From Cyanobacteria bacterium SW_9_44_58 (GTDB taxonomy: Bacteria > Cyanobacteriota > Cyanobacteriia > Cyanobacteriales > Rubidibacteraceae), in NCBI GenBank assembly GCA_003021905.1, contig PXPI01000086.1, forward strand, positions 1 through 53,441: a DNA stretch of 53,441 nt, given 5' to 3'. Positions within the stretch are counted from its first letter, which is position 1. Each line of letters starts with the position of its first letter. Under the pieces are notes generated by a model. That model was not told the DNA's origin. It saw only the letters and a list, made by a program, of their open reading frames with translations, and searched no databases. Shown piece by piece: positions 1 through 8,301 of this stretch. Both the position numbers and the translations under genes were made by a program.

Positions 1-95
1 AAGATTTAGTTGATGCGATTACAGAGGCGATGCTAAAAGTAACTAATCAAGATATTCGGAATTGGTTTACTCACTGTTGTTACTGTACCTCATGA
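1..95 (+). CDS. IS630-family transposase, C-terminal end (partial, begins before window)
   Basis: Reading from base 3, an open frame of 30 codons ends at a TGA at 93-95. It finishes with NWFTHCCYCTS, the cysteine-rich ending I associate with cyanobacterial IS630-type transposases. The start and the DDE catalytic core lie outside the window. The stop codon falls inside the right terminal repeat of the element (about 85-112), which resembles the right end of the MITE at 41379-41500. The family call rests on this short tail plus the terminal repeat. Confidence 0.65.
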   Translation, partial: DLVDAITEAMLKVTNQDIRNWFTHCCYCTS

Positions 96-112
96 ATTCT
101 AGAATTCTTATA
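85..112. repeat. Right terminal inverted repeat of the IS630-type element
   Basis: The sequence starting GTACCTCAT and ending AGAATTCTTATA aligns with the right terminus of the MITE at 41471-41500 (GTACCTCAT ... AAGAATTGCTATA). It directly follows and overlaps the transposase stop codon, as expected for the outer end of an IS630/Tc1-type element. Several bases differ, so this end may be decayed. Confidence 0.5.
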
Positions 113-262
113 TTTGATCTTATCAACTTGTTACAGTTGAAGCCGGTTTTCTCTCTAACCTCTGCAATGACTCATAATGGTACGGTCTATGGTAAGGTTA
201 GGATAACTCCTGGAAGAGATTGCTAAGACTATTCAAACCATTAATGAGAACCCTTCTGTAAC

Positions 263-1141
263 ATGTTTAAGCGTTGTCTAATTTGTACGGATTTTACGGA
301 CGGCTTAGACCGTTTTGCATCTTATGTTCCCAGTTTAAGTGCTTCGGGATTAAACTATATCGTCTTTCTTCACAGCGTTCCCTATAGGGAAGAATCAGAA
401 CTCCCCCAAGTTAATGAAGAGCAAGTAGCTGCCGCCAAACAACGGCTTGCTGTTGCCACAGAAAATGTCCCAGCGGGAGTAGAAGTCAAAGTGGAAGTTC
501 CCAATGGGCGACCCAGCGATACCATTCCTCGGATTGTCAACCAAGAAACGATTGATGTTGTCATCACAGGAACCCCAATTCGCAGTTTTTTACAAGAGAA
601 AATGTTCGGGAGTACCAGTATGGGTTTAGCCAGCGCTATATCGGCTCCCTTAATGATTTTTCGCCCCAATCACATTTCAGTTTACACCAGAGAAGAATTA
701 GACTTACGCTGTCAACATTTATGGCGATCGCTGCTTATTCCCTATAACGATACCGAAGCGGCTAAACAGCTAGTGGAACAAATTAAACATTGGCGTGGCA
801 ATGACAATCAATCCAACTTACAAGACTGTATCCTCCTTTGGGTAATCAGTGAAGGGGGACGGAGGCCCCAACAAACGAAGGAAAAGCGTCAAAACGAAGC
901 AGAACAGCGCCTTAATGAGGTCAAACAGGAGCTAGAAAGGGTGGGACTCAACGTAGAAACCCAAGTGCGAGTGGGAAATCCCACGGTGGAAATTGTTCAT
1001 GCAGTCATGACACAAGATGTTAGCGCGATCGCGGTTGGCGCCAATGATCGAAGCAACTTACTGCAATGGACCGTTCCCAGTCTTGCTAATGAAATTCTCC
1101 GTAGCAGTTGGTATCCGGTGCTATTTTTCTCCCAAGCGTGA
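263..1141 (+). CDS. Tandem universal stress protein (two UspA domains)
   Basis: This 292-residue protein has two UspA-like halves. The first, about residues 1-135, begins MFKRCLICTDFTD, where the Asp near residue 10 is the usual adenine-contacting position, and contains VVITGTPIRS. The second, about 150-290, begins LWRSLLIPYNDTE and ends in the nucleotide-loop-like AIAVGANDRSNLLQWTVPS. Such proteins are soluble and typically bind ATP or help survival under stress. It lies between an IS630 end and a convergent Ser/Thr kinase gene 15 bp downstream. Nothing in the sequence gives a specific partner or stress. Confidence 0.85.
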   Translation: MFKRCLICTDFTDGLDRFASYVPSLSASGLNYIVFLHSVPYREESELPQVNEEQVAAAKQRLAVATENVPAGVEVKVEVPNGRPSDTIPRIVNQETIDVVITGTPIRSFLQEKMFGSTSMGLASAISAPLMIFRPNHISVYTREELDLRCQHLWRSLLIPYNDTEAAKQLVEQIKHWRGNDNQSNLQDCILLWVISEGGRRPQQTKEKRQNEAEQRLNEVKQELERVGLNVETQVRVGNPTVEIVHAVMTQDVSAIAVGANDRSNLLQWTVPSLANEILRSSWYPVLFFSQA

Positions 1142-1156
1142 TAATCAATTGCTTAT

Positions 1157-2695
1157 CTAGAGTCCCGAGATATTGCTGGGAGCATCCGTCCCCATAGACT
1201 CTAGCTTAAATTGAATCTTGGGTTTTAAAGTTTCAAACTCTTGCCGCAAGAGTTGCTTGCTCATTTGAGGGCTGGCATGGGATTCCCAAGTTTGACTGGA
1301 GTTGGCCCAATCGTGAAGTTTTTGTCGCTGTCCCCCCGCGATCGTGGAAGTCAGAACATGTTGGCAGGTATTGGGAGAGTCAAGGGCAAAAAATAAAATG
1401 CGATAATAGCCTAATTCTCCTAAGGCGCGGGCTGTACGTTGTCCTGTACTAGTCTTTAAATCCAAATAGCAAGGAAGCCAACGTGTACCATGTTCAACAT
1501 TATGTAAAGCCGTAATCCACAATACCATGGGATGGGGAGACATAATAAACAAAAACTGATTGTAACGGGTACTCAACAACCGATTTTCAATATCTTGTTT
1601 ATCTAACATTACCCATAAAGAGGGAAATGACCCCTGAGAAGAATTAAGCAGACGGGGAAAAACAATTTTTTGACGGGGTTTATCCGCAGGCCAAGCTGCA
1701 TTTAAATAAGACTCCTCCTCATTTCCGGCGATACTGCCTGTCGCCCTTTGTGTGGGATAAGTCGTGCGATCTTCTAGAGAGGTTTTGCCAAACTCATCAA
1801 CAGAGGTTTTGCTTTCTTCCAGTTCCGCTTCGATCGCGCTAAACCCTTGTAAGATTTCTTCCATGGCTTGGGGACGCTCTTCCCGATCTTTGGCTAAGCA
1901 CTGAAAAATCAAATCTTGCAAGGATTTGGGAATTCTTAGGTCTTCTCGAAACGGTTCCGGCGGAAAATAACGATGGGCTTGATACCAGGCGCCAAAGGAA
2001 TTATTTTTAGGAAGAACCGGCATTTCCCCGCTAATCATCTCATACATCATCACCCCTAAACTATAGATGTCAGAGCGATTATCCAGTTCTTTTCCTTCAA
2101 TTTGTTCGGGAGAACAATACGCCAGAGTTCCTTGAAAAGAATGGGTTTGATCGCTATCAGCTTGGATCAGCTTGGCAATCCCAAAATCAAGAATTTTCAC
2201 CAATTCTCCCAATGTGGAATCTTGGACAATTAAGATATTGCTGGGTTTGATATCCCGATGAATAATGGGACAAAGTTCTCCTCGAAAATAAATTCCTTGG
2301 TGGGCACACTGCAATCCCAAACAAATTTGACGGCTTAAACGCAAGAAACGCCCCAGAGAGAGAGTACGACGCTTGATGGCTTCATTGAGTCCTTTTCCCT
2401 GTAAGAACTCCATGGCATAAAACGGGATATCGTATTCATCCACCCCATAATCTCGAACTTGTACAATATGAATGCTTTTTTCTCCGAGTAAAGCGCAAAC
2501 AGTTGCTTCTTGTTCAAAGCGAGTCTGTCGTTTCTCGTTAAGCAGGGCTTGGGCAACAAATTTGACAGCAACGGTCAATCCTCCAAGAACTGTGTCTTCT
2601 GCACGATAAACTTGCCCCATTGCCCCCTTGCCCACTAGTTCGATAATGCGATACCGATTTGCGAGTAAACGACCCTTATTATGGTCTTCAGTCAT
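1157..2695 (-). CDS. Serine/threonine protein kinase (Hanks type)
   Basis: The 512-residue protein has a complete bacterial Hanks kinase domain at about 15-290: glycine loop GKGAMGQV (22-29), VAVK lysine at 45, catalytic HRDIKPSN (146-153), DFG (170-172) and a PEQIEG-type APE equivalent. It should phosphorylate Ser/Thr on unknown targets. The C-terminal 220 residues have no PASTA, FHA or obvious transmembrane segment and I do not recognise the fold; the kinase therefore looks cytosolic. It is convergent with the universal stress protein gene and transcribed alone. Confidence 0.92.
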   Translation of the reverse strand: MTEDHNKGRLLANRYRIIELVGKGAMGQVYRAEDTVLGGLTVAVKFVAQALLNEKRQTRFEQEATVCALLGEKSIHIVQVRDYGVDEYDIPFYAMEFLQGKGLNEAIKRRTLSLGRFLRLSRQICLGLQCAHQGIYFRGELCPIIHRDIKPSNILIVQDSTLGELVKILDFGIAKLIQADSDQTHSFQGTLAYCSPEQIEGKELDNRSDIYSLGVMMYEMISGEMPVLPKNNSFGAWYQAHRYFPPEPFREDLRIPKSLQDLIFQCLAKDREERPQAMEEILQGFSAIEAELEESKTSVDEFGKTSLEDRTTYPTQRATGSIAGNEEESYLNAAWPADKPRQKIVFPRLLNSSQGSFPSLWVMLDKQDIENRLLSTRYNQFLFIMSPHPMVLWITALHNVEHGTRWLPCYLDLKTSTGQRTARALGELGYYRILFFALDSPNTCQHVLTSTIAGGQRQKLHDWANSSQTWESHASPQMSKQLLRQEFETLKPKIQFKLESMGTDAPSNISGL

Positions 2696-2888
2696 TTTTC
2701 AAAACAAACCCGAATGTGTAGAACCAAAACACTCCAGAGACAAATCAAGTTACCGAAATGGAGTGGATATTCCAATTTCAAAATAAAAACGGCTCTGGCT
2801 TAATTTTAATGCGCTTATTGTCTATTATGATCCGCTTTTGATCACGAATGCTTTAGGAATTTATCCCTGATTCCGTTATTTTTGAGCC

Positions 2889-3099
2889 ATGACTGAACTG
2901 CTTGAGAAAGCGATTGAACGACTGAAGAGACTAGAAGCTAGTGAACAAAACGCGATCGCGGTACACATTCTGGAAGAATTGGAAGATAAAGAAAAGTGGG
3001 ATACTGCCTTTGCCCAATCCCAAGATAGCCTTCCTTGCTGAACTCGCGGAAGACTATCATGCAGGTCAAACTGAGGCGTTAGATCCTGATAAACTGTGA
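2889..3099 (+). pseudogene. Frameshifted antitoxin-like gene
   Basis: An ATG at 2889 opens a 50-codon frame starting MTELLEKAIERLKRL that stops at TGA 3039-3041. From about 3030 a second frame continues the same protein family (LAELAEDYHAGQTEALDPDK, stop 3097-3099). Read together they give a typical roughly 70-residue antitoxin of the kind paired with RelE/ParE toxins in cyanobacteria, with LEELEDKEKWDTAFAQSQD in the middle. A small indel near 3030 explains the break. The antitoxin comparison is from memory of family sequences. Confidence 0.6.
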
Positions 3100-3104
3100 A
3101 ATAA

Positions 3105-3150
3105 TGCACTACTCCCCTTTCCGCTTCAGTCTCGGGCACGGCAAGCATAA
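3105..3150 (+). pseudogene. Possible remnant of a RelE/ParE toxin start
   Basis: Immediately after the broken antitoxin, a frame reads LPFPLQSRARQA before a TAA. This resembles the early LPxxVQxxARxAY segment of small RelE/ParE-type toxins normally encoded next to such antitoxins. No further toxin sequence follows; the region runs straight into the convergent glutamate dehydrogenase gene. The match is only about a dozen residues and could be chance. Confidence 0.25.
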
Positions 3151-3174
3151 AAGATTCATTGCGCTATTAGAACC

Positions 3175-4467
3175 CTAATCATGGCTGCTATAAAAATCCC
3201 TAGTTCCCATAGCATCCATTGCCTCGCCAATTCGTTGCAGGGCATGAATATAAGAGGCAGTTCGCATGGATACGTCAAACTCGTCTGCCATCGCCCATGT
3301 TTTTTCCGTTTCCAGAGTAATTCGTTCTTTGAGGCGTTGATTTACTTCCTCGCTTGTCCAATATAAGCCACTGCGATTTTGCACCCACTCAAAATAGCTG
3401 ACGGTGACGCCTCCTGCGTTGACTAAAATATCAGGGAAAACAAAGATGCCTTTTTTCTCTAACACTTTATCGGCAGCCGAAGTCGTTGGGCCATTAGCCA
3501 CTTCAAAGATATATTTGGCTTGGATACTGTGGGCATTGTCAACGGTAATTTGTTTTTCCAGGGCAGCGGGAATTAAAACATCCACATCCAATTTGAGTAA
3601 GTCAGCATTGCTAATCACTTCATGTTCCACAATATTGCAAACACTGCTTTCGCAATACACGGCTTGTAAGGCTTTACTGGCCATTTTATAGCGACGGATG
3701 CTGGGAATATCTAGCCCTTGCGAGGCATAAATGCTGCCTTGGGAATCACTGATAGCAACCACACAATAACCGACTTGCGACAGGAGTTGCGCTAGCATAG
3801 CGCCCACATTGCCAAACCCTTGGATGGCAACTGTCGTTCGATGGGGCGGTTGATCAAATTTCGGCAAAAGGGTATTGATAACGTGAAATGCCCCAGTTGC
3901 GGTTGCAGTTTCTCGGCCTTGGCTTCCTCCCATACTAATAGGTTTTCCCGTAACCACGCCTGGGGTGATGCGGCGTTGGATAATGCTATACTGATCCATC
4001 ATCCACCCCATAACGGTGGCATTGGTGTACATATCCGGGGCAAGGATATCCGCATCGGGACCGATAAAATCGGCAATGGTATCAATATAACTGCGGCTGA
4101 GACGTTCCAGTTCATGTTTGGATAGGGCTTTGGGATTGAGGGTAATGCCGCCTTTTGCGCCGCCGTAGGGTAAATTGAGTAAGGCGCATTTAAAAGTCAT
4201 CCAAAAAGCTAGGGATTCCATTTCATCTAGAGAAACGTTGGGATGATACCGAACCCCCCCTTTTGCCGGTCCTCTGGTGTCATCGTAGCGCACCCGATAC
4301 CCGCGAAAAATTTCTAGGGAACCATTGTCTCGACGTAGGGGAATGGATACAGAGACACTGGCTTTTGGGTATTGCAGCCGCGCGATCGCGTCTTCTGAAA
4401 TCGCCACATACATTAATGCTGTTTCTAAGCGAGTACTTGCATCTGCTAACAGAGAGGAGTCAGCCAT
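3175..4467 (-). CDS. gdhA: Glutamate dehydrogenase (Glu/Leu/Phe/Val dehydrogenase family)
   Basis: It catalyses reversible oxidative deamination of glutamate to 2-oxoglutarate with NAD(P). The substrate motif GPAKGGVRYHP (about residues 66-76) and the catalytic-lysine motif PYGGAKGGI (about 100-108) are intact, followed by a Rossmann domain with GFGNVG (about 217-222) and the C-terminal ANGPTT segment. I chose the ATG at 4467, with AAGGA about 10 bp upstream, over the TTG two codons earlier, giving 430 residues, normal for the family. It is monocistronic and divergent from the next gene. The coenzyme preference cannot be read from sequence here. Confidence 0.93.
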   Translation of the reverse strand: MADSSLLADASTRLETALMYVAISEDAIARLQYPKASVSVSIPLRRDNGSLEIFRGYRVRYDDTRGPAKGGVRYHPNVSLDEMESLAFWMTFKCALLNLPYGGAKGGITLNPKALSKHELERLSRSYIDTIADFIGPDADILAPDMYTNATVMGWMMDQYSIIQRRITPGVVTGKPISMGGSQGRETATATGAFHVINTLLPKFDQPPHRTTVAIQGFGNVGAMLAQLLSQVGYCVVAISDSQGSIYASQGLDIPSIRRYKMASKALQAVYCESSVCNIVEHEVISNADLLKLDVDVLIPAALEKQITVDNAHSIQAKYIFEVANGPTTSAADKVLEKKGIFVFPDILVNAGGVTVSYFEWVQNRSGLYWTSEEVNQRLKERITLETEKTWAMADEFDVSMRTASYIHALQRIGEAMDAMGTRDFYSSHD

Positions 4468-4545
4468 TCCCAATGTTCCTTATACTTAACCAGTGGTCTT
4501 ATTCAAATTATCATTGATCTTGTTTGTTCTAATATAGATTAAAAG

Positions 4546-5586
4546 ATGGCAGAGATTCCGGAAAATACGTCTGAAATTGCAGCAGCGTTAGAAACCCCCA
4601 CTGATTTAGAGTTTCAACTTCCCGATCCTGAAGATGAGGAACTGGAAGAGAGTGAATTTCAGCAACGTTTGGATCAAGCCTGGTTGGTTTGTGAACGCTT
4701 TGATTTGCAAACGGATATCTGGCGCGGGAGAATTCTAAGAATTGTGCGCGATCGTGAAAAGAAAGGCGGAGAAGGACGGGGCAATGGCTTCCTCAACTGG
4801 CTGAAACAACGGGAAATCAGTAAAAGTCAAGCCTATTCCTTGATTCAACTCGCTGACAGTGCCGATACCCTTCTCGAAGACGGACAACTGCAAGCCAGTT
4901 CCATTAATAATTTTAGTAAGCGGGCCTTTGTGGAAACGGCTAAATCCGACCCGGAAGTGCAAAAATTAGTTTCAGAAGCCGCAGAAAACGGCGATCGCAT
5001 CACCCGTCGGGAAGTGAAAGATTTATCCGATCAATGGACAGCCATGAATTCGGATTTAATCCCGGGCAAAGTTAAGGAACAAGCGGAAAGCGGGTCTCTG
5101 TCGCCGCGTTATATTGCCCCCTTGGCTAAAGAAATGGAGAAACTGCCGGAATCGCATTTGAAGCCGATTCAGCAGGAAACAGAAGAACATCCGGATGTCG
5201 ATACCGTCAAAAATTTAACGTCGGAAGCCAAAAATCTTTCCAAATACTTAGATGCGGCGGCGCAAGTCCAAGCCATTGCTAATGCTGACCTTGACATGGA
5301 AATGGCCTTAGAAGAAGCCCTGCGGCTTGACTGTCTCAATACTGCCTCTGATTTAGTCAAACAAGTTGCGAATTTAGAACAAGCGGCGGCAAAACTTTAT
5401 ACTACCTGGAAGCGAGTGGAAAGTTTAGCAGATCGGCTTTATGTGGAAACTGGTGCCAGCAATCCCCATCTGCGCGGCTTGTTGACTGCTTTAGAAAAAC
5501 TCAGCAGTGATACGATTGAAGTGCCTTTAGATGAAAGTAGCGATCGCGTAGTGCGTTTGAAAATCATCGATGAGGATAATCAATAA
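4546..5586 (+). CDS. Conserved hypothetical protein, possible ParB/DUF3102-like helix-turn-helix
   Basis: This 346-residue, strongly acidic and helical protein has no signal peptide or membrane segment. Residues about 80-110 (FLNWLKQREISKSQAYSLIQ) look like the FxxWlxxxlxiSxsxAYxlIxlA motif of DUF3102/plasmid-type DNA-binding proteins; the rest is predicted helical with a region rich in Glu, Ala and Leu (about 215-310) that may form coiled coil. It lies divergent from gdhA, with an IS605-type end just after its stop. I do not know its function; DNA binding is an inference from the short motif. Confidence 0.7.
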   Translation: MAEIPENTSEIAAALETPTDLEFQLPDPEDEELEESEFQQRLDQAWLVCERFDLQTDIWRGRILRIVRDREKKGGEGRGNGFLNWLKQREISKSQAYSLIQLADSADTLLEDGQLQASSINNFSKRAFVETAKSDPEVQKLVSEAAENGDRITRREVKDLSDQWTAMNSDLIPGKVKEQAESGSLSPRYIAPLAKEMEKLPESHLKPIQQETEEHPDVDTVKNLTSEAKNLSKYLDAAAQVQAIANADLDMEMALEEALRLDCLNTASDLVKQVANLEQAAAKLYTTWKRVESLADRLYVETGASNPHLRGLLTALEKLSSDTIEVPLDESSDRVVRLKIIDEDNQ

Positions 5587-5613
5587 CTGACCGATAACAA
5601 TGGCTTATAAACT

Positions 5614-5654
5614 ACAGAAAACCAGTCAGAGAGCCATCGGTTTCGAACCGATGG
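5614..5654. repeat. IS200/IS605-type terminal hairpin (end beyond tnpA)
   Basis: A stem CCATCGGTT / AACCGATGG with a 3-nt loop (5634-5654) is preceded by ACCAGTCAGAGAG. The same block occurs inverted at 22260-22302, with a compensating G-C to C-G change in the stem. Subterminal imperfect hairpins are what TnpA recognises at IS200/IS605 ends. It sits downstream of the tnpA reading direction, so it is probably one end of the 5.6-7.5 kb element. Confidence 0.6.
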
Positions 5655-5687
5655 ATGAATGGCACATTAAGGCTTTGGCCTTCTGTG

Positions 5688-6087
5688 TCATTTTCCTCTT
5701 TGATTCTCAATATACTTCTGAATCGTATCAGAACGAACATTTCCTGCCGTACTTACAAAATAACTTGGAGCTCGTCGGGAGTTTTTTAAGTTCTGGAAAC
5801 TCTTTCCTTAAATAGTGAGAAGCTCTTCCTTTGATTCTTTTTATTACCACGCTAGGGGCATAGGTCGGGTCTGTATTTAAGAAAAGATGAACATGGTCTG
5901 GCATAATCTCACAAGCGATTAGCCTCCAATTATTCTCTTTACACAAACCAAAAATGATTTCTTGAAGACGATGTTCTATTTGTCCAACTAGAACTTTTTT
6001 TCTTCTTTTAGGGCAAAAAACAAAATGATAGTTAAGGAGGGTTACAGACTGGGGGTTCCTTCTATATTCATCTGGCTGGTTTTTCAT
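5688..6087 (-). pseudogene. tnpA: IS200/IS605 transposase TnpA, frameshifted
   Basis: The Y1 HUH transposase begins with the core strand LLNYHFVFCPKRRKKVL and has the HUH metal motif HVHLF at about residues 65-69. The frame then shifts near 5775: the in-frame version ends as TSSKLFCKYGRKCSF (stop at 5728), while the neighbouring frame restores YFVSTAGNVRSDTIQKYIEN, ending at 5688. The second part contains the YIxxQ helix with the catalytic tyrosine. A conserved Trp-containing segment also seems to be missing at the join. The gene is divergent from tnpB, 54 bp away. As written it cannot make an active enzyme. Confidence 0.82.
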
Positions 6088-6141
6088 AGATAATTTGTTG
6101 ATTTAGAGTATATAATCAATACATTGAAACAAATAAAGGTA

Positions 6142-7521
6142 ATGTCATATCAAACGACAAAACTGCTTCTGACAGGAAACATAACCGACCAAACCAGGGA
6201 TATCTTAGTCTTCCTTTGCCATGAAGCAAATCGCTTATGGAACACGGCGGTCTATCAAGTCAGACAAGCTCATTTTTCCACTTGTGGCATTAGAGAATTT
6301 TTTGATCAAAATGACTTACTTCGTCGCCAATTCAAAGATAAAAAGGTAAAAGTTAGTTACTCAGGGCTTTGTAAAGAATTTAAGGAGAATCCTCATTATC
6401 AGTGGCTTGGTGGTCAACAAGGTCAGCAAGTTCTTAAATCAGTGATAGAGGCTTTTAAGTCTTATAATAAGCTTTTAGAAATGTGGTTTAACGGCGAGAT
6501 TGATCACAAACCAAAACTTCCTAGTTATCGAACTAAAGGTGGCTTATGTGAGTTTAGCTTTCCCGCTCAAAGTCTTCGCTTAAATTATGAAAATGGATGT
6601 TGGCTTCTGCCAATGAGTCACTTAATCAAGGATTATTGGATAGAGGAAGAGTTCTCAATTCCTTCGGTTAATTATATTGGTGAAAGGAACATCGCAGAAG
6701 TTAGAATCTTTCCTCAACATGGAAAACTCTGGGCAGAATTAGTTTATCAAGTCAAAGAAAAGCAAGCTGTGGGATTAGATTATTCTCAGGCTTTAGGATG
6801 TGATCCTGGGGTGAAAAACCTATTAACTTGTGTCTCCACCTTAGGCAAGAGTTTTATCGTTGATGGACACAAGATTAAGGGTGCTAATGCAGAGTACAAC
6901 AAGAAAGTTGCCAAATACAAGCAAGGAAAGACCGATTTCTATTGGGATGAATACTTGGATGAACTAACCCATAAACGTTCGTGTTTGATGCGTGATGCAA
7001 TTAATAAGGCAGCAAGATTGATTATTAATTACTGCCTCAAGCATCGTATTGGAAACATCGTCTTTGGTTGGGGACAAGCCGTTAAGACCAATTGCAATCT
7101 CGGTTCTAAGAATAACCAGAATTTTGTCCAGATTCCCACAGCTAGATTGAAAAACCGAATTAAAGAGTTAGCTGAATCAGTCGGAATTAAGTTTACCGAG
7201 ACTGAGGAGTCATACACCTCCAAGTCTAGCTTTTTGGACTGTGATGAGTTACCAGTGTTTGGCGGCGAAAAACCTGCTAGCTGGAAACCATCAGGAAAAA
7301 GAGTAAAAAGAGGGTTGTACCAGACCCGTAACGGTCAGTTGATCAATGCTGATGCCAACGGCGCGGCTAACATTTTAAGAAAGGTAAGTACACAGCTAGG
7401 CTTAGGTCTAGCCGAGGTGCGTCGGGAAGTTTTGAGTCTTCCCAAGCGGTATGATGTTTTCAGTTCGCTGAAGAAATTATATCGTAAATGTGGAGAAACG
7501 AGATTAAATCTCGTTTCGTAA
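6142..7521 (+). CDS. tnpB: TnpB-type RNA-guided nuclease homologue, zinc-finger-less variant
   Basis: The ATG at 6142 with AAAGG 4 bp upstream is preferred over the TTG at 6124, giving 459 residues. The RuvC-I Asp lies in GCDPGVKN (D221) and the RuvC-III Asp in NADANGAANIL (D405). Where canonical TnpB has the RuvC-II Glu (IVxEDL), this protein reads IVFGWG (Gly at 310); Glu residues at 354, 356 and 357 precede YTSKSSFLD. The usual CxxC...CxxC finger is absent, replaced by about 40 residues without paired cysteines. It is divergent from the broken tnpA. Whether it cuts DNA cannot be told from sequence. Confidence 0.85.
   Translation: MSYQTTKLLLTGNITDQTRDILVFLCHEANRLWNTAVYQVRQAHFSTCGIREFFDQNDLLRRQFKDKKVKVSYSGLCKEFKENPHYQWLGGQQGQQVLKSVIEAFKSYNKLLEMWFNGEIDHKPKLPSYRTKGGLCEFSFPAQSLRLNYENGCWLLPMSHLIKDYWIEEEFSIPSVNYIGERNIAEVRIFPQHGKLWAELVYQVKEKQAVGLDYSQALGCDPGVKNLLTCVSTLGKSFIVDGHKIKGANAEYNKKVAKYKQGKTDFYWDEYLDELTHKRSCLMRDAINKAARLIINYCLKHRIGNIVFGWGQAVKTNCNLGSKNNQNFVQIPTARLKNRIKELAESVGIKFTETEESYTSKSSFLDCDELPVFGGEKPASWKPSGKRVKRGLYQTRNGQLINADANGAANILRKVSTQLGLGLAEVRREVLSLPKRYDVFSSLKKLYRKCGETRLNLVS
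7495..7517. repeat. Perfect palindrome at the tnpB 3' end (element right end)
   Basis: GAAACGAGATT and its exact complement AATCTCGTTTC flank a single base, overlapping the last codons and stop of tnpB (7519-7521). Hairpins overlapping the tnpB 3' end mark the right end of IS200/IS605 elements and the guide-RNA region. It may also work as a terminator-like structure for tnpB. Confidence 0.55.
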
Positions 7522-7550
7522 CCACGTTTAGAATCCATGTTTTTCAAAAC

Positions 7551-8027
7551 GTGGAGAACTCAATCTTTGTCTGTCTCGGCAATATTTGTCGGTTTCCCGC
7601 AGCGGAAAACATCATGCGCCATCAAGTGCAACAAGCAGGGTTAAGCAAGGAAATTATTTGCGATTCTGCTGGCATGATTGATAAGAACATTGGCAAATCC
7701 CCAGATCCGCGAATGATAGACGCTGCTGCCGCCAGAGGAATCAAATTGCAAGGGCAAGCGCGTCAATTTCACCAACAGGATTTTGAGAACTATGATTTGA
7801 TTTTAGCGATGGATCGAGACAATTATTGGTCGTTAATTTCTTTAGATCCGTACCGGAAATATCGGGAGAAAATCCAGATGATGTGCGATTACAGTCGTCG
7901 CTATTGGGAAACAGAAGTTCCGGATCCTTATGAGGGCGGACAAGAAGGGTTTAATCATGTCATTAATCTCCTGCTGGATGCTTGCGAGGGATTATTAGAC
8001 AGCATTAAATATACCGAGAAAAATTAG
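7551..8027 (+). CDS. Low-molecular-weight protein tyrosine phosphatase family
   Basis: From a GTG at 7551 the protein is 158 residues, the normal LMW-PTP length; the open frame extends upstream only into transposon sequence. The P-loop reads CLGNICRF (8-15), so the nucleophile Cys8 and Arg14 are kept, but the Ser/Thr that normally follows the Arg is Phe. The general-acid loop VPDPYEGG is present near residue 123. The IS605-type element ends about 30 bp upstream, so the native promoter and perhaps the original start have been displaced. The enzyme would dephosphorylate tyrosines if active. Confidence 0.85.
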   Translation: MENSIFVCLGNICRFPAAENIMRHQVQQAGLSKEIICDSAGMIDKNIGKSPDPRMIDAAAARGIKLQGQARQFHQQDFENYDLILAMDRDNYWSLISLDPYRKYREKIQMMCDYSRRYWETEVPDPYEGGQEGFNHVINLLLDACEGLLDSIKYTEKN

Positions 8028-8089
8028 AGAACTAAAGCAAGACTTGAAATAAGCAGGCTTTGTCAATATTCCAAAACGCGGTAAAGGAA

Positions 8090-8120
8090 TTGACACTCCC
8101 CAGCCTAAAGGCGTGGGGAT
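8090..8120 (-). repeat. IS605-type right-end hairpin (solo)
   Basis: TTGACACTCCCC leads into an imperfect stem CCCCaGCC / GGCgtGGGG (8098-8118) followed by ATTCTTCG. The same layout (TTGACxxxCC, stem, GGATTCT or GGGATTCC) occurs at 41824-41855 and next to the decayed tnpB at 48404-48450. Read on the minus strand this is the 3' end after a tnpB or guide-RNA region. No tnpB frame is found beside it; sequence up to about 8215 may be leftover guide-RNA scaffold. Confidence 0.5.
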
Positions 8121-8233
8121 TCTTCGTTCTGCGACTGCCCTTGCCCTAGCAGGACGTGTCCAACTAGAGTAGAGGGGCCGAAGGGAAAATTTTCTACCAA
8201 GTTAAGTCGCAGCTGTTTGCTAAATAATTTTCC

Positions 8234-8263
8234 AAAAAAAAAGAGGGCGTAACCCTCCTTTTT
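8234..8263. terminator. Bidirectional rho-independent-like terminator
   Basis: A GAGGG / CCCTC stem (8243-8247 with 8253-8257), loop CGTAA, is flanked by nine A residues on the left and five T residues on the right. It could end transcripts from both directions: the phosphatase gene on the plus strand, and readthrough on the minus strand after rpsA. Confidence 0.6.
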
Positions 8264-8301
8264 AACAGCTATCATTGATTTAACTAGCCGTTGTCAGAAG
8301 T

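Noticed and set aside
5600-5815. 71-residue plus-strand frame after the DUF3102-like gene
   Set aside because: It spans the IS605 end hairpin and the antisense of the tnpA 3' part; no family resemblance.
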